Notes: generated by a model from the letters alone, not told the origin. 64,000 nt of DNA from Devosia psychrophila (GCF_000971275.1 NZ_LAPV01000086.1:36725-100724), one strand, 5' to 3'. Positions 18,621 to 29,045 are shown, counted from the stretch's first letter. A program made the numbers and translations.

Positions 18621-18730
18621 GGGAGAAACCTTTCGATGGGCGGGGTCAAGGGCCGCTTGCTGTTGTCCTTAGATAGGACAGGAGACGGGCTCTGTCGAGA
18701 TGCTCGCCTGCAGGTTACTGCTGGTGGGCT

Positions 18731-19357
18731 TCATAGCCGGACCGCAATCCACGGATGGCTGGTGCAATCTTCGACGGTGTTGAACAGGACTGCTTCCCAG
18801 CCGGCGGCACGGGCGCCGTCGATGACCTTGGGGGTGTCGTCGAAGAAAAGCGGTGGCTCGGACTGCGGGCCAATTTTGGAGTCTACAAAATCGAAAAAAC
18901 CGCGGTGGGGTTTGCGTATGCCAACACGGGCGGAATAAAAAATGTCGTCGAACAGTTCATGCAGGCCGAGATGGCTCCAAAGCCATGTGGCCCGGAGGTG
19001 TTCCTGATTGGTGGCAATGAAAAGTTGAATGTCTGCGTTGGCCTTGAGTTGGCGGATGACTGCAATCAAGGGCTCGTTCAAAACGCTGTCGTGGGTCAGC
19101 CAATAGTGGTGAAAGACCATCGGCGACCCTTTATAGCCAAGAGAAGGCAGGTGTCGTTCAAGGGCCTCAATGACCGATATCTGGCCAGTTCCGACCTTTT
19201 TGACAAAAACGTCGAAAATGAACTCCTTGATGAAGCGTTCCGGATCGACCCCCATATCGGCCAATAGGTTCTCGTCCCAGCGCCTGGTCAGGTCCGGGCG
19301 ATGGTGAAAGCCGTGGATCAGCACGCCATCGACGTCGAAGATGACGGTTCGGGTCAC
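18731..19357 (-). CDS. HAD-superfamily hydrolase
   Basis: A 208-residue phosphatase-like protein. Motif I is IFDVDGVLIHG, motif II is the L-F-I-A-T-N stretch, the motif III lysine lies in ARVGIRKPHRGFF, and motif IV is LFFDDTPKVIDGARAAGW. It belongs to the group I cap type with a helical cap inserted after motif I. It starts at a GTG (19357) that overlaps the stop of the gene upstream (GTGA, 4 bases). The position between bolA and grxD suggests co-transcription but not a related function. The substrate is unknown. Confidence 0.88.
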   Translation of the reverse strand: MTRTVIFDVDGVLIHGFHHRPDLTRRWDENLLADMGVDPERFIKEFIFDVFVKKVGTGQISVIEALERHLPSLGYKGSPMVFHHYWLTHDSVLNEPLIAVIRQLKANADIQLFIATNQEHLRATWLWSHLGLHELFDDIFYSARVGIRKPHRGFFDFVDSKIGPQSEPPLFFDDTPKVIDGARAAGWEAVLFNTVEDCTSHPWIAVRL

Positions 19358-19674
19358 CGTGGCGCCTTGCTGATTGCGCCAAGTCCGACAAGCACTTCGC
19401 CCGGAATGCTGAGATCTTGAATCACGTCGGTATGCTTGCGAAAGCCGACCAGTTCGCGCTGCACGAAATACTCCCACACCACTTTGCGGGCCTCGGCCAG
19501 GCAAGCGTCGCGGTCCCCGGTAGCGGCGGCCAAAGCTGCGACAGCCTTGCCCACACGCTTTTCGGCGGCGCCGAGCGAAGAGGCGCGTTCAGCGAGAATC
19601 TCGTGGTCGATCGCCGTTGTGCCGGCATCAGGCCGGACCATCTTGATCAGGTCGAGCGATTGGCGCAGGGACAT
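19354..19674 (-). CDS. Small conserved helical protein (possibly DUF6665)
   Basis: A 106-residue, mostly helical cytoplasmic protein with the stretch IDHEILAERASSLGAAEKRVGKAVA. It resembles the uncharacterised DUF6665 group of alphaproteobacteria as I remember it; I cannot confirm that. There is no signal peptide or catalytic motif. It lies 3 bases downstream of bolA and overlaps the HAD gene by 4 bases, so it is part of a bolA-(this)-HAD transcription unit. Function unknown. Confidence 0.7.
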   Translation of the reverse strand: MSLRQSLDLIKMVRPDAGTTAIDHEILAERASSLGAAEKRVGKAVAALAAATGDRDACLAEARKVVWEYFVQRELVGFRKHTDVIQDLSIPGEVLVGLGAISKAPR

Positions 19675-19677
19675 CGA

Positions 19678-19911
19678 CTAGTCCGGGATGACAGTCTGGA
19701 GAGATAGGGCATGCAGCGCCCCGCCCATGTCACCGAGGAAGGAATCATAGACCAGCTTGTGCTGCTGCACGCGGGTCTTGCCGCGGAACTGCTCGGATTT
19801 TACCGTGGCAGCCCAATGGTCGCCGTCACCGGCAAGGTCGCGGATTTCGATTTCGGCATCGGGGAGGGCCGCCTTGATCCGGCGTTCGATTTCGCTGGCG
19901 TCCATGGCCAT
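19678..19911 (-). CDS. bolA: BolA-family protein
   Basis: A 77-residue protein that partners CGFS glutaredoxins in [2Fe-2S] transfer and iron signalling. The class II KH-like fold is recognised by MDASEIERRIKAALPDAEIEIRD and the C-terminal helix with RVQQHKLVYDSFLGDMGGALHAL; the conserved His lies in VQQHKLVY. The ATG at 19911 has GAGGAG eight bases upstream. The short, single-domain form and the neighbouring grxD fit the YrbA/IbaG-type cluster chaperones. Confidence 0.93.
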   Translation of the reverse strand: MAMDASEIERRIKAALPDAEIEIRDLAGDGDHWAATVKSEQFRGKTRVQQHKLVYDSFLGDMGGALHALSLQTVIPD

Positions 19912-19999
19912 GGGCTCTACTCCTCAAATCGGATCGGCAACAGGCCGAACACTGCCATGATATGGCATGGGGGTGCCCGGCCTTCAATACGATGAGGTG

Positions 20000-20566
20000 C
20001 TACGGCATGGCAGAGACGGGCTGGGCATCCTGCCGGGTCGAGAAATTGGCCACGATGGAATCAACTATCGGGCGCGCCTGTGCAGCAACTTCGGTGGGAT
20101 AGAAGCAATCGAGCGTATAGCCGTTGCCGGTATCCACGGTCTCGGTATGAACCAGTGTCACCGGGCCGTTTTCCGCTGTGCCGGTACTGGCGCCCTCATA
20201 CTGCAATGCCGGATTGCTCTGGTAGTTGGTGACCTTGCTCGCCCCCAGCGTGAAGCCGGGCAGGGTGTCGTTCCAGCCTTCAGACACCACTGGGTAATCC
20301 AGCGAAGCGAGCGCACCGTCTGCGGTCCAGGTGGTGTCTTCCACGGCAACAACGGCCAACACGCATTGCAGCGGCATAGCGGGATGATTGATGGTCAGCG
20401 GGCCGCCGGCCTCGCCACCCGTTACCATCACCTCAGGGTAGATCAGCGTATAGGGCTGATCGGGCAGCGGAGAGCCGCTGATGCCGGCGTTCTGGGCAAA
20501 GGCAGTCACCGGCACGAAGCTGAGCGCGAGGGCAAAAAATCCGCCAATGGCCGGTGCAAGTTTCAT
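20000..20566 (-). CDS. Secreted hypothetical protein
   Basis: A roughly 188-residue exported protein. The N-terminus MKLAPAIGGFFALALSFVPVTAFAQ is a clear Sec signal peptide, probably cut after A-F-A. The mature part has only one or two cysteines and alternates short strands, including a VLAVVAVEDTTWTAD stretch. Two adjacent ATGs exist (20569 and 20566); the GGAG site is better spaced for the second. It lies between purL and bolA on the same strand. I do not recognise the family; a periplasmic role is inferred only from the signal peptide. Confidence 0.75.
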   Translation of the reverse strand: MKLAPAIGGFFALALSFVPVTAFAQNAGISGSPLPDQPYTLIYPEVMVTGGEAGGPLTINHPAMPLQCVLAVVAVEDTTWTADGALASLDYPVVSEGWNDTLPGFTLGASKVTNYQSNPALQYEGASTGTAENGPVTLVHTETVDTGNGYTLDCFYPTEVAAQARPIVDSIVANFSTRQDAQPVSAMP

Positions 20567-20644
20567 CATACTCTCCAAAAAACAACGCCGCCCTTGGGTG
20601 CCAGAACACTCCAAAGAGCGGCGATCGTAAGGCAGTAGACGCGA

Positions 20645-22882
20645 TTAGGCGGCCTTGCCGTCCATGTAGCTGGGGAACCAGCCTTCATGCGCCGCCTTCA
20701 GGGCAGCGACCGGGACGGCACGTGCGTCGCCCAGCACGAGGTTAGCGCCACCGGTGTTGCCAATCCATGGAGCAAAGATGCCCAGCGCTTCAGCCTCTTT
20801 CCACAAGGCCGTCAGTTCTTCGCCCTGCGGATCGAGATTGACCGTCACGAGGTAACGCCCCTGATCCTCGCCGAAGTATTGCAGGATCGGATCGTGGTCG
20901 TTGATGTCGACCACGGTGGCACCAATCCCCGATGCCACAGCCATTTCAGCCAGACCAACGCCGAGGCCACCATCGCTCAGATCATGGCAGGCGGTGACGA
21001 TGCCTGAGCGGATAAGCTTGCGAACGAAGTCGCCGGTGCGCTTTTCGTGGGCAAGGTCGACATGCGGCGCGGTCCCGTCGCGGCGGTCGAACAGGTCGCG
21101 CAGGTAGATCGACTGGCCGAGGTGGGTGCCGCGATTGGCCGGCGCGCCGACCAGTAGGATGACCTGACTGGCACCGGCAAAGCCGATGCGCGCCATCTTG
21201 CTCCAATCGGGCAGCAGGCCGACACCGCCAATGGTCGGGGTCGGCAGGATGCCGCGGCCATTGGTTTCGTTGTAGAGCGACACATTGCCCGAAACGATGG
21301 GAAAATCCAGCGCCAGGCAGGCTTCCCCGATGCCCTTGATGGCATGGACGAGCTGGCCCATGATCTCGGGGCGCTCTGGATTGCCAAAATTGAGATTGTC
21401 GGTGGCGGCGAGCGGCTCGGCGCCGGTTGCAGTCAGGTTGCGCCAGCATTCGGCGACCGCCTGCTTGCCGCCCTCATAGGGGTCGGCCTCGCAATAGCGC
21501 GGCGTCACGTCCGATGAAAAGGCGAGGCCCTTGGTGGCATGGCCCTCGACACGGATGACGCCGGCATCGCCGCCAGGGCGCTGCACGGAATTGCCCTGGA
21601 TCAGCGTGTCATACTGCTCATAGACCCAGCGGCGCGAGGCGACCTGATGGCCGCCCATCAGCTTGAGTAGCGCATCGGCTACGTCCATCTGTGGCACGTC
21701 GCTGGCAGCCAGCGCGGCGGGGAGTCTTGGCTCGGTCCAGGGGCGGTCGTATTCGGGCGCTTCGTCACCGAGGTCCTTGATCGGCAGGTTGGCGACTTCG
21801 ACGCCCTGCCACTTCACGCGGAAACGCAGGTCGTCGGTGGTGTAACCGACGGTGGCGAAATCGAGCTCCCATTTGACGAAAACGGCGCGGGCTTCCGGTT
21901 CCTTTTCGGGATGCAGCACCATGAGCATGCGCTCCTGGCTTTCGCTCAGCATCATTTCATAGGGCGTCATCTCGATTTCGCGCACCGGCACCTTGTCGAG
22001 GTCCAGTTCGATACCGAGGTCGCCCTTGGCACCCATCTCAACGGCCGAGCAGGTGAGGCCAGCCGCGCCCATGTCCTGGATGGCGATGACGGCGCCGGTA
22101 GCCATCAGTTCTAGGCAGGCTTCGAGCAGGCGCTTTTCGGTGAAGGGGTCGCCGACCTGCACGGTGGGCCGCTTTTCCTCGATGTCATCGCCGAATTCGG
22201 CGGAGGCCATGGTGGCGCCGCCGACGCCGTCGCGGCCGGTCTTGGCGCCGAGATAGACCACCGGCAGACCGACGCCTTCGGCCTTGGAATAAAAGATCTT
22301 GTCGGTATCGGCGAGGCCCGCCGCAAAGGCGTTGACCAGGATATTGCCGTTATAGCGCTCGTCGAACTCAACCTCACCGCCCACTGTCGGCACGCCGAAA
22401 GCATTGCCATAGCCGCCGATGCCGGAGACGACGCCAGACACCAGGTGGCGGGTTTTTTCGTGATCGGGCGAGCCGAAGCGCAGGGCGTTCATCGCGGCGA
22501 CGGGCCGGGCGCCCATGGTGAAGACGTCGCGCAGGATGCCGCCCATGCCGGTGCCGGCGCCCTGATAGGGCTCGATGAAGCTCGGGTGGTTATGCGATTC
22601 CATCTTGAAGACCACCGCCTGGCCGTCGCCGATATCGACGACGCCAGCATTTTCACCGGGACCCTGGATGACGCGCGGGCCGGTTGTCGGCAGGGTCCTG
22701 AGCCACTTCTTGGATGACTTGTAGGAGCAGTGCTCGTTCCACATCGCCGAGAAAATACCGAGCTCCGTATAGGTCGGCTGGCGGCCGATCAGGGCAACGA
22801 TCTTGGCGAATTCATCGGGCTTGAGGCCGTGGTCGGCAACCAGCTTGGGCGTGATTTCGATGTCGTTCTGATAGGAGGTCAT
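20645..22882 (-). CDS. purL: Phosphoribosylformylglycinamidine synthase subunit PurL (small-type)
   Basis: A 745-residue ATP-dependent synthetase for step 4 of purine biosynthesis (FGAR to FGAM). It is the small PurL that needs separate PurQ and PurS, both present nearby. Recognisable blocks are [22 protein letters not shown], the [21 protein letters not shown] nucleotide region and the later [13 protein letters not shown] block. Start ATG 22882 gives the normal N-terminus although the ribosome site is weak. purQ lies upstream on the same strand, with a Pr6Pr-type membrane protein gene between. Confidence 0.98.
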   Translation of the reverse strand: MTSYQNDIEITPKLVADHGLKPDEFAKIVALIGRQPTYTELGIFSAMWNEHCSYKSSKKWLRTLPTTGPRVIQGPGENAGVVDIGDGQAVVFKMESHNHPSFIEPYQGAGTGMGGILRDVFTMGARPVAAMNALRFGSPDHEKTRHLVSGVVSGIGGYGNAFGVPTVGGEVEFDERYNGNILVNAFAAGLADTDKIFYSKAEGVGLPVVYLGAKTGRDGVGGATMASAEFGDDIEEKRPTVQVGDPFTEKRLLEACLELMATGAVIAIQDMGAAGLTCSAVEMGAKGDLGIELDLDKVPVREIEMTPYEMMLSESQERMLMVLHPEKEPEARAVFVKWELDFATVGYTTDDLRFRVKWQGVEVANLPIKDLGDEAPEYDRPWTEPRLPAALAASDVPQMDVADALLKLMGGHQVASRRWVYEQYDTLIQGNSVQRPGGDAGVIRVEGHATKGLAFSSDVTPRYCEADPYEGGKQAVAECWRNLTATGAEPLAATDNLNFGNPERPEIMGQLVHAIKGIGEACLALDFPIVSGNVSLYNETNGRGILPTPTIGGVGLLPDWSKMARIGFAGASQVILLVGAPANRGTHLGQSIYLRDLFDRRDGTAPHVDLAHEKRTGDFVRKLIRSGIVTACHDLSDGGLGVGLAEMAVASGIGATVVDINDHDPILQYFGEDQGRYLVTVNLDPQGEELTALWKEAEALGIFAPWIGNTGGANLVLGDARAVPVAALKAAHEGWFPSYMDGKAA

Positions 22883-22910
22883 CGGCAGCGTTTCCGTAGG
22901 CTCGGGAAAT

Positions 22911-23573
22911 TCAGGTCAGGTCGATAGGCATGCGGGGTTGGCCGAGGATCTGGTCAAGGGCGACGACGATCAAGGTCAATATACCAAGTCCGACCGTCAT
23001 ATAGACTGCGTTCAGCAGCACCACGCCGTAGCCCAGATTAATGGCGTTGAGAATGGGGTAGGGGTACTCTCGCACCCAAGTGCCGCGTGCCATGATGTAG
23101 ATAAAGTAGGCAAACGTCGGCGCCAGCATCACCGGAATATTTGTCCAGCGCAGCAATCCGTGGCGCTGCACCACCACCCACCACAGCAAATACAGCGTCG
23201 GGCACAGGTAGTGCAGGATTGTGTCCGCCAACTGCAACAGGCCATCCAACTGGCTGAGGTAACGCAGGACGAAATAAACATAGAGCGCCACCAGTGCGAT
23301 ATTGGCGGCCATCAGCCCGCGGACGACGGGCCTGCGGAACAGCGCCAGTCGGGACGTGGGGAGCAATTCCGACAGGTAGATCAGCACCAGAATGACATTG
23401 GTCAGGATGGTGTAAAAGGCGAAAAAGTGGCCCAGAAATCCCGGAATATCGCGTCCATTGGCCATGGCGCCTTGGAAGGACAGCACGAATTGCAACACCA
23501 GGCCGGCGGCGCCGAAGGCCAGCCCGAGCCAGGTCAATAGCGTCCGTGGATTGACGGGCGCTCGCAGGGCCAT
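22911..23573 (-). CDS. Pr6Pr-type membrane protein
   Basis: A 220-residue integral membrane protein with about six hydrophobic segments, including [20 protein letters not shown] and [20 protein letters not shown]. The F-x-x-F-(Y/F)-T-I-L-T-N motif, a later H-Y-L-C-P and [12 protein letters not shown] match the Pr6Pr family, uncharacterised bacterial six-segment proteins. It starts one base after the purQ stop (TGA-C-ATG), so it is co-transcribed with purQ and purL although no link with purine synthesis is known. Confidence 0.82.
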   Translation of the reverse strand: MALRAPVNPRTLLTWLGLAFGAAGLVLQFVLSFQGAMANGRDIPGFLGHFFAFYTILTNVILVLIYLSELLPTSRLALFRRPVVRGLMAANIALVALYVYFVLRYLSQLDGLLQLADTILHYLCPTLYLLWWVVVQRHGLLRWTNIPVMLAPTFAYFIYIMARGTWVREYPYPILNAINLGYGVVLLNAVYMTVGLGILTLIVVALDQILGQPRMPIDLT

Positions 23574-23574
23574 G

Positions 23575-24243
23575 TCAGGCAGCCTGACCGAGAAGGCCGG
23601 AGAACAGGGCACGTCCATCGTCGCCGCCATGCGCCGCTTCGATCAGGTTTTCCGGGTGCGGCATCAGGCCGAGCACGTTTTTCTGTTCGTTGAATATGCC
23701 AGCGATGTCGTTCATCGAGCCGTTTGGATTGGTGCCCTCGGCGTAGCGGAATGCGACGCGGCCATCGCCCTCAAGCCTATTGAGTGTGTCGCCATCGGTG
23801 AAATAGTTGCCGTCATGATGGGCGACGGGGCAGCGGAATACTTCGCCCTTGGTGTAGCCGCGAGTGAAATCAGTATCGGCATTGACCACCTCGAGCTTGA
23901 CCTCGCGGCAGACGAACTTGAGGCTCATGTTGCGCATCAGCGCGCCGGGAAGCAGGCCGGCTTCGATGAGGATCTGGAAGCCGTTGCAGACGCCCAGCAC
24001 CTTCCCGCCGCGTTCGGCATGGGCGCGCACCTTGTCCATGATCGGTGATCGCGCGGCGATGGCGCCGCAGCGGAGATAGTCGCCATAGGAAAAGCCGCCG
24101 GGAATGACGATCAGGTCGACATCGGGGATGTCGGCGTCCTGGTGCCAGACGGTGGCTGGGGCGGTGCCGGAAACCTTGGTCAACGCCGCTATCATGTCGC
24201 GGTCGCGATTGAGGCCGGGGAAGACGATGACTGCGGATTTCAT
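23575..24243 (-). CDS. purQ: Phosphoribosylformylglycinamidine synthase subunit PurQ
   Basis: A 222-residue class I glutamine amidotransferase that supplies ammonia to PurL. The nucleophile Cys86 lies in [19 protein letters not shown]; the catalytic His-x-Glu is in GLMPHPEN near the C-terminus. The N-terminus [14 protein letters not shown] and the [10 protein letters not shown] block are characteristic. ATG at 24243. It is separated from purS by about 4.9 kb carrying surface-glycan-type genes, whereas the two are often adjacent in relatives. Confidence 0.97.
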   Translation of the reverse strand: MKSAVIVFPGLNRDRDMIAALTKVSGTAPATVWHQDADIPDVDLIVIPGGFSYGDYLRCGAIAARSPIMDKVRAHAERGGKVLGVCNGFQILIEAGLLPGALMRNMSLKFVCREVKLEVVNADTDFTRGYTKGEVFRCPVAHHDGNYFTDGDTLNRLEGDGRVAFRYAEGTNPNGSMNDIAGIFNEQKNVLGLMPHPENLIEAAHGGDDGRALFSGLLGQAA

Positions 24244-24353
24244 CGGCTGGTCCTCGCTGTGGGGGTGCGAGGCCCTTGTGCTGAGTCTTGGCCAAAAAGG
24301 CAAGGCCCGGCGCTGCATATCCCTCGCCTATCGGGCAATCGCGGCGCCGGTCG

Positions 24354-25433
24354 TTACTCGGCAGGGGTAGCCACGGCATTGCTGTCCTTGGCCGATCCCT
24401 GCGTGCCCTTGAGGTGGGCCCAGGCCGGACGCTCGAACAGGAACTTGCCGAAGCCGGTGCGCTGCACGATCCAGTACAGCACCAGCGGCGAGACGATAGC
24501 GATGGCCATGGTCGCAAGGCTGAGCACCGTCGGCTCATCCACGCCCAGCTTGATCAGGATCGTTCGTGAAACACCGAGCGGCAGCACGAAGGCGACGTAG
24601 ATAACCAGAGACTTCGACCCCATCCACCGCAGCCAGTTCAACCAGGGCAGGCGGGTCAGCAGCGCGGCGATGACGCAGAGCGCCGAGGTGCCGACCAGCG
24701 CCAACACCAGATGCACGCCTGGCAAGCCGGCGAAGCCCATCACAGGGTGGATAGGATGCATCGCAAAACCGCCCAGGAAAACAAGCGAGCCATTGACGAT
24801 GGCCCAGAGTGCCAGCCCTGCCAGCGACAGGGCGGCGTGATCGGCAGCCCAATCGGCCAGCTTGAACAACTGCGGCGCCAGCGCATACCCGGCATAAAAG
24901 AACACGAAATACTCGGCGAATTGATCAATGGCATAGCTGCCGGTCTGGATTGTCGCCATCTGCAGGGTGGCGGCAATAGCAAAAACCGCCCAGCGTGGCG
25001 CAGGGCTATCATGCAGCAGCTTGGTCAACGCGCTGACCACGGCCAGCATGTAAATGAACCACAGCACGCCATAGGGCTGGATCACGGCCCAGGCGATCTG
25101 TTGCAGCGCTCCGACTGGGTCGATGCCGAGCAGCCCGACCTTGAAGATAATGTGGATCAGCGCCCAGAGTGCATAGAAATAGAGGTAATGCACGACACGA
25201 CGGTCAGCATAGGCACGCCATGGCCGATCGATCACCTGCGACAGAAACAGCCCGGAGATCAGGAAGAATTCCGGCATGCGGAACGGAGTGGCGAAAGCGA
25301 TAGCCCAATGCAGGGCGCCAACGCCGCCAGTATCCTCGCCAACGCTCGAGGCGGCATACATCATCACCACGAGAAAGATCGACAGACCCTTGGCCATATC
25401 GACCCAGTCGAGACGCTTGCTGGTTTCAGACAT
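24354..25433 (-). CDS. Acyltransferase-3 family membrane protein
   Basis: A 359-residue, about 10-segment membrane protein of the acyltransferase-3 superfamily, which O-acylates cell-surface sugars. The opening RLDWVDMAKGLSIFLVVMMY is typical. The usual catalytic His after the first segment (as in V-V-x-x-H) is replaced here by Tyr in MMYAASSVG, while the later R-x-x-Y/H-type loop reads ADRRVVHYLYFYA. Loss of that His could mean altered chemistry or a non-catalytic protein. The ATG at 25433 has a GCGGAG site. It is the last gene of the surface cassette, 113 bases after the glycosyltransferase gene. Confidence 0.85.
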   Translation of the reverse strand: MSETSKRLDWVDMAKGLSIFLVVMMYAASSVGEDTGGVGALHWAIAFATPFRMPEFFLISGLFLSQVIDRPWRAYADRRVVHYLYFYALWALIHIIFKVGLLGIDPVGALQQIAWAVIQPYGVLWFIYMLAVVSALTKLLHDSPAPRWAVFAIAATLQMATIQTGSYAIDQFAEYFVFFYAGYALAPQLFKLADWAADHAALSLAGLALWAIVNGSLVFLGGFAMHPIHPVMGFAGLPGVHLVLALVGTSALCVIAALLTRLPWLNWLRWMGSKSLVIYVAFVLPLGVSRTILIKLGVDEPTVLSLATMAIAIVSPLVLYWIVQRTGFGKFLFERPAWAHLKGTQGSAKDSNAVATPAE

Positions 25434-25546
25434 GTGACGCACTCCGCTTTGGAGCGCAATCTAGCGGCAAGCGGTTTGGGGCAGGATAACGGGCGGGTAA
25501 GACGGGACGCAAAATGCTGGATTGGTAAGCATTTGGCTAAGGGCGT

Positions 25547-26911
25547 CTATTCAACGCGATAAGCTTTGAACTCGCCATTGTCGACATTAAAGTGGGTACC
25601 GAGCAAAGTCATGCTGTGCCCTGTGGCTTGCAGTTGCGGTAGCAAGTCATCGCAGACAGCGCAGATCAGCCAATACGGCGCCGTATGGTCAAGCAATTCC
25701 GGAGTGACGCTGGTTTTATCGAAAATGCGCCAGTCAATTGAGCCTAACAGTGAACCATTGTTGCCACTGCGCAGCTTGATGTTATGGACTGCAGAGACCG
25801 CCGGGGCGACCAGTTCGGGCCAGGCAAACAAGTCGGTCTGTGGATCAAAGCCTTGCCCGGCGTCGGCCGCGATCAAGGCATATAGATCGTCGCCAGCCCA
25901 TGCGGGATTGGCAAGACGATAGTTTGCTGCTGCAACACCGTAGAAGAATTGCGGTGTCAGCAGGAGGATCAATATCCAGCGACGCTCTGTGTTGATGCCA
26001 ACGAGCATGAAGGCCAGGAAACACAGCATGGTCTGGAATGCGGAATGCCAAGGATACTTGCCGTAGATAAGGGCGGTGCCGATGGAAAATGCCGTCAGCA
26101 GCACGAGCAGTATGGTCAGCATAAGCGGCTGTCGCCGCAGGCCGAAGACCAGTGCGGCGATGGTAACTGCTGCCGTGATCGGGCCGCGTAACGGCTCGGT
26201 CATACCGATCCAGCCAAGATTGTAGAATATCGTCCCGGTGAAATCCGCACTCATCGGCCCGGCGGTGGTGTTGCCGAGGCTGGACAGGACGGCAAAGATT
26301 CCGAAAAGCAGTGCAAAGAGAGCCGGCGGGAGGAGCTTGAGCAAGCTCGTGCCCTTATGCCATTGCCAAACGAGCCAGAAAGCCAGCAGGATCCCTGCGA
26401 AGAAGTGCAGTGCGCAGGCTACGGCCAGCGCCCATGTGCCAGCGATGGAGCGACCGCTGCGCTCTAACAGCAGCGCCGAAATGATGCAGGTGAAGACCAG
26501 CCCGTAGGGGCGGAAATGATAGGCCCAGAACTGCAGTACCGCGAAGCTGCCAAGCATCAGGAAAAGCAGCAGAAGTTCGCCGCGCAGCAGGCGCGATAGC
26601 AGAAACGCATTGAAGATAGCGATCAGCAGCGTGATGTAACGGACTTGGGAAAAGTCGAGCACGCTGGACAATGCTCGCAGCAGCCAGTGCCAGAGCGGCG
26701 GATGGCCTTCGCCCGGGATAATGAAAAAATCCATCGGGTTGGTGATCGGTGCGGTGGCCCATAGCCAAGCCTGAGCCTCATCGAGCCATGGATCGTGGCT
26801 GATCGCCAAGGCGATTTGCAGCGCGGCGTAGATCAAGACGACGACGAGCGCCGGGACGTCTATCGACCGATGGGTGGCAGTGCCCGGCTCAGGCGATGCG
26901 GCGGGGAACAA
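25547..26911 (-). CDS. GT39/ArnT-like membrane glycosyltransferase
   Basis: A polytopic membrane protein of about 454 residues. Early in the sequence are the loop [15 protein letters not shown], with the D-E pair typical of lipid-linked-sugar transferases (GT-C fold), and [12 protein letters not shown], matching the E-x-H-P-P motif of GT39-type enzymes. About ten hydrophobic segments follow and a soluble C-terminal part ends the protein. GT-C enzymes use polyprenyl-phosphate sugars at the periplasmic face. I place the start at a TTG (26911) with GAGGAG just upstream; this overlaps the flavoenzyme gene by 23 bases. A longer frame to 27007 is possible but has no family-like residues. Confidence 0.8.
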   Translation of the reverse strand: MFPAASPEPGTATHRSIDVPALVVVLIYAALQIALAISHDPWLDEAQAWLWATAPITNPMDFFIIPGEGHPPLWHWLLRALSSVLDFSQVRYITLLIAIFNAFLLSRLLRGELLLLFLMLGSFAVLQFWAYHFRPYGLVFTCIISALLLERSGRSIAGTWALAVACALHFFAGILLAFWLVWQWHKGTSLLKLLPPALFALLFGIFAVLSSLGNTTAGPMSADFTGTIFYNLGWIGMTEPLRGPITAAVTIAALVFGLRRQPLMLTILLVLLTAFSIGTALIYGKYPWHSAFQTMLCFLAFMLVGINTERRWILILLLTPQFFYGVAAANYRLANPAWAGDDLYALIAADAGQGFDPQTDLFAWPELVAPAVSAVHNIKLRSGNNGSLLGSIDWRIFDKTSVTPELLDHTAPYWLICAVCDDLLPQLQATGHSMTLLGTHFNVDNGEFKAYRVE

Positions 26912-28370
26912 GGCGCTCCTCGATCTTGTCGGCACCGGCTTGGCCACCCTCGTGATATTCGGCGTCTTCGTTGACGGTCCACACGTCGTGGGCCTCGGTG
27001 CCGGCAATGATGTTTTTGGCGGTCAGGATGCCGGTCATCATGGCATGGTCCTGATTATTATATTTATGCATGCCGTTGCGGCCAGCCAGATGCATGTTTT
27101 TGAACTGCTCAGCCAAGCCCTCGGTGATGGTATCGACGTTGATCTTGTAGGTGTCGTCGTAGACCGGATAGGCCTTGGGTTGGCGAACGACCGAGGCATC
27201 GACGATGTCATCCGGATTGGCAAGGCCGAGCTTGCCGATTTCGAATTTAGCGCGCGCGATCAGGTCCGCATCGGCCATGTCCCAGGTGTCGTCGCCGGCA
27301 TTGCAGAAATACTCCATACCGTAGCAGGCGGTATCGGGGTCTGGCACCATGTCGGGGGACCACGACTTGAAGTTCTGGATACGGCCAACCTTGACGCTGG
27401 GATCGTGGATATAAATCCAGTTGTCGTCAAAGCTCTCCTTGCCGCGGGTGATGAGGCCGATGATCAGGAAGTCGCGATAGCGCAGGCCCTTGCTGGCGGC
27501 AGCAACAGCCGCGTCGTTGTCGGCGCCAAGCATTTTGACCAGTTCGTTGATCGCGGCGGTGGAGACCACGTGGTCGGCGGTAACCTTGGTTTCCTTGCCA
27601 TGGGCGTCGGTGACGATTGCAACCCACTGGCCGGTGCCGTGATGCTGGCTGATGGTGGTAACGGTCGATCCCATCATGACCTTGCCACCCTGCGCCACGA
27701 TCTTGTCTCGCGTGCGCTCCCACATCTGGCCGGGGCCGAGGCGGGGATAGCGGAACGAGTTGATCAGCGTTTTGATGACGTCGTCATGGGCCTTGGGCTT
27801 GCCAAGGCCGAAGCTCTGGATGATCGCCTGATAGAGGTTGAGGCCCTTGATGCGCTGGGCTGCCCAATCGGCGGAAATGTCATTGCAGTCCATGCCCCAC
27901 ACCTTCTCGGTGTAAGTCTTGAAGAAGATCTGAAACAGCCGGCGGCCAAAGTTGTTGACCACCCACTGCTCGAAGCTGACGACGTTCTTGTAGGGACGCA
28001 GCTGCGCCCAGCCATAGGAGAGGACGCAGCGCAGCGCTTCGACCGGACCCAGCTTGGACAATGCATCGCCGGCTCGCAGCGGATAATCGAACAGCTTGCT
28101 GTTGTAGTAGATGCGGCTGGAGCGCGGACGCTGCAGCATCTCGTCGCCCATGATCTCGGTCCACCAAGCCTCTACTTCGGCGCTTTTGGAAAAGAAGCGG
28201 TGGCCGCCGATATCGAAGCGATAGCCTTTGTAGTTCACGGTGCGCGAAATGCCGCCGACATAGAACGTGTCGCGCTCGACCATGGCGACGCTGCGTCCGG
28301 CCTTGGTCAGTTCGTACGCGGTAGTCAGTCCGGCAGGGCCGGCGCCGATAATCAGGGTTTCGACGTGCAT
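26889..28370 (-). CDS. FAD-dependent oxidoreductase (Glf/HemY-like)
   Basis: A 493-residue flavoprotein. The Rossmann motif is [18 protein letters not shown], followed by [14 protein letters not shown] and the histidine-rich [11 protein letters not shown], as in UDP-galactopyranose mutase-like and phytoene-desaturase-like enzymes. The C-terminal region contains [21 protein letters not shown], the FAD-closing segment common in this group. The true substrate (a nucleotide sugar or polyprenyl-sugar) is inferred from neighbours only. Its ATG overlaps the GtrA stop by 4 bases, so the three genes gtrA-flavoenzyme-GT39 form one coupled unit. A role in making a lipid-linked sugar donor is plausible. 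Confidence 0.88.
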   Translation of the reverse strand: MHVETLIIGAGPAGLTTAYELTKAGRSVAMVERDTFYVGGISRTVNYKGYRFDIGGHRFFSKSAEVEAWWTEIMGDEMLQRPRSSRIYYNSKLFDYPLRAGDALSKLGPVEALRCVLSYGWAQLRPYKNVVSFEQWVVNNFGRRLFQIFFKTYTEKVWGMDCNDISADWAAQRIKGLNLYQAIIQSFGLGKPKAHDDVIKTLINSFRYPRLGPGQMWERTRDKIVAQGGKVMMGSTVTTISQHHGTGQWVAIVTDAHGKETKVTADHVVSTAAINELVKMLGADNDAAVAAASKGLRYRDFLIIGLITRGKESFDDNWIYIHDPSVKVGRIQNFKSWSPDMVPDPDTACYGMEYFCNAGDDTWDMADADLIARAKFEIGKLGLANPDDIVDASVVRQPKAYPVYDDTYKINVDTITEGLAEQFKNMHLAGRNGMHKYNNQDHAMMTGILTAKNIIAGTEAHDVWTVNEDAEYHEGGQAGADKIEERLVPRRIA

Positions 28371-28867
28371 CAGGACACCACGGTCGCGCGGCCGGCAAAC
28401 CGGTTGAGGACACCGCCGCCGAAGGAAATGTGCTTGTGGGCCAGGAACGAATAGATCGTGACGACGCCGACCGAGCCCAGGTGGGCAATTCGCTCGGCAG
28501 CCGCAGGCATGGGCAGCAATCCGATCCACGCCAAGATCGGCAGCGCAAATAATGCGACCAGCGCATAGGCGACGACGAGGCGCAGGCCTAGCGTGGTCAG
28601 CGATATGACGATGAAGCTGAAGAACTGTTGGCGGGCAGGTCGGCTGTCGGCCGAAAACACATAGCGGCGCAACAGGGCGAAGTTGACGCTCATGCCGGCG
28701 AGCGCGCCGGCCATGATAGCGAGCGCCAGAAACTGCTGGTGATGGAGAAGGTCGAAGCTGAGCAGGCCCTGCACCAAAGCTATATCGACGCAAGTGGCGG
28801 CGCCAGCTGTCAGCAGGTATCGGGAGAAGGAAACCAAGGATACCGCCGGGCTGATGACGCAGAACAC
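28370..28867 (-). CDS. GtrA-family membrane protein
   Basis: A 165-residue protein with four hydrophobic segments and the GtrA pattern: [20 protein letters not shown], then [10 protein letters not shown] after the second segment and FLAHKHISF near the end. GtrA-like flippases move undecaprenyl-phosphate-linked sugars across the inner membrane. The frame opens at a TTG (28894), but a GTG at 28867 has an AGGA site six bases upstream and gives a normal N-terminus. It is the first gene of the coupled surface-sugar unit. Confidence 0.88.
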   Translation of the reverse strand: MFCVISPAVSLVSFSRYLLTAGAATCVDIALVQGLLSFDLLHHQQFLALAIMAGALAGMSVNFALLRRYVFSADSRPARQQFFSFIVISLTTLGLRLVVAYALVALFALPILAWIGLLPMPAAAERIAHLGSVGVVTIYSFLAHKHISFGGGVLNRFAGRATVVS

Positions 28868-28961
28868 TGTTGTTCCTGCGAAATCTAGCCCCAACGACTT
28901 AACAAATGGTCATTTCCCGCAAAAATACGGCGCGAGAAATCGCCAGATATGGGCTGTCTTG

Positions 28962-29045
28962 TCAGACGGGAACAGACGCGTAGGCAGCAAACAGCAGGCC
29001 CATGGTGGCGACGAACATGACCGAAAGGGAAATAGTTTTGAGCAT
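28962..29045 (-). CDS. Possible 27-residue single-span membrane peptide
   Basis: A short frame with ATG at 29045, an AGGA ribosome site about nine bases upstream and a TGA at 28962. The peptide begins MLKTISLSVMFVATMGLLF and ends AAYASVPV: one basic residue, then one continuous hydrophobic span, like known small membrane proteins. It could instead be a signal-peptide-only remnant. It lies between purS and gtrA in the same direction, in a 233-base gap that holds nothing else recognisable. Confidence 0.45.
   Translation of the reverse strand: MLKTISLSVMFVATMGLLFAAYASVPV

Noticed and set aside
26874..28454. 526-codon plus-strand frame opposite the flavoenzyme
   Set aside because: Antisense shadow; the minus-strand protein has a Rossmann motif and coupled neighbours.
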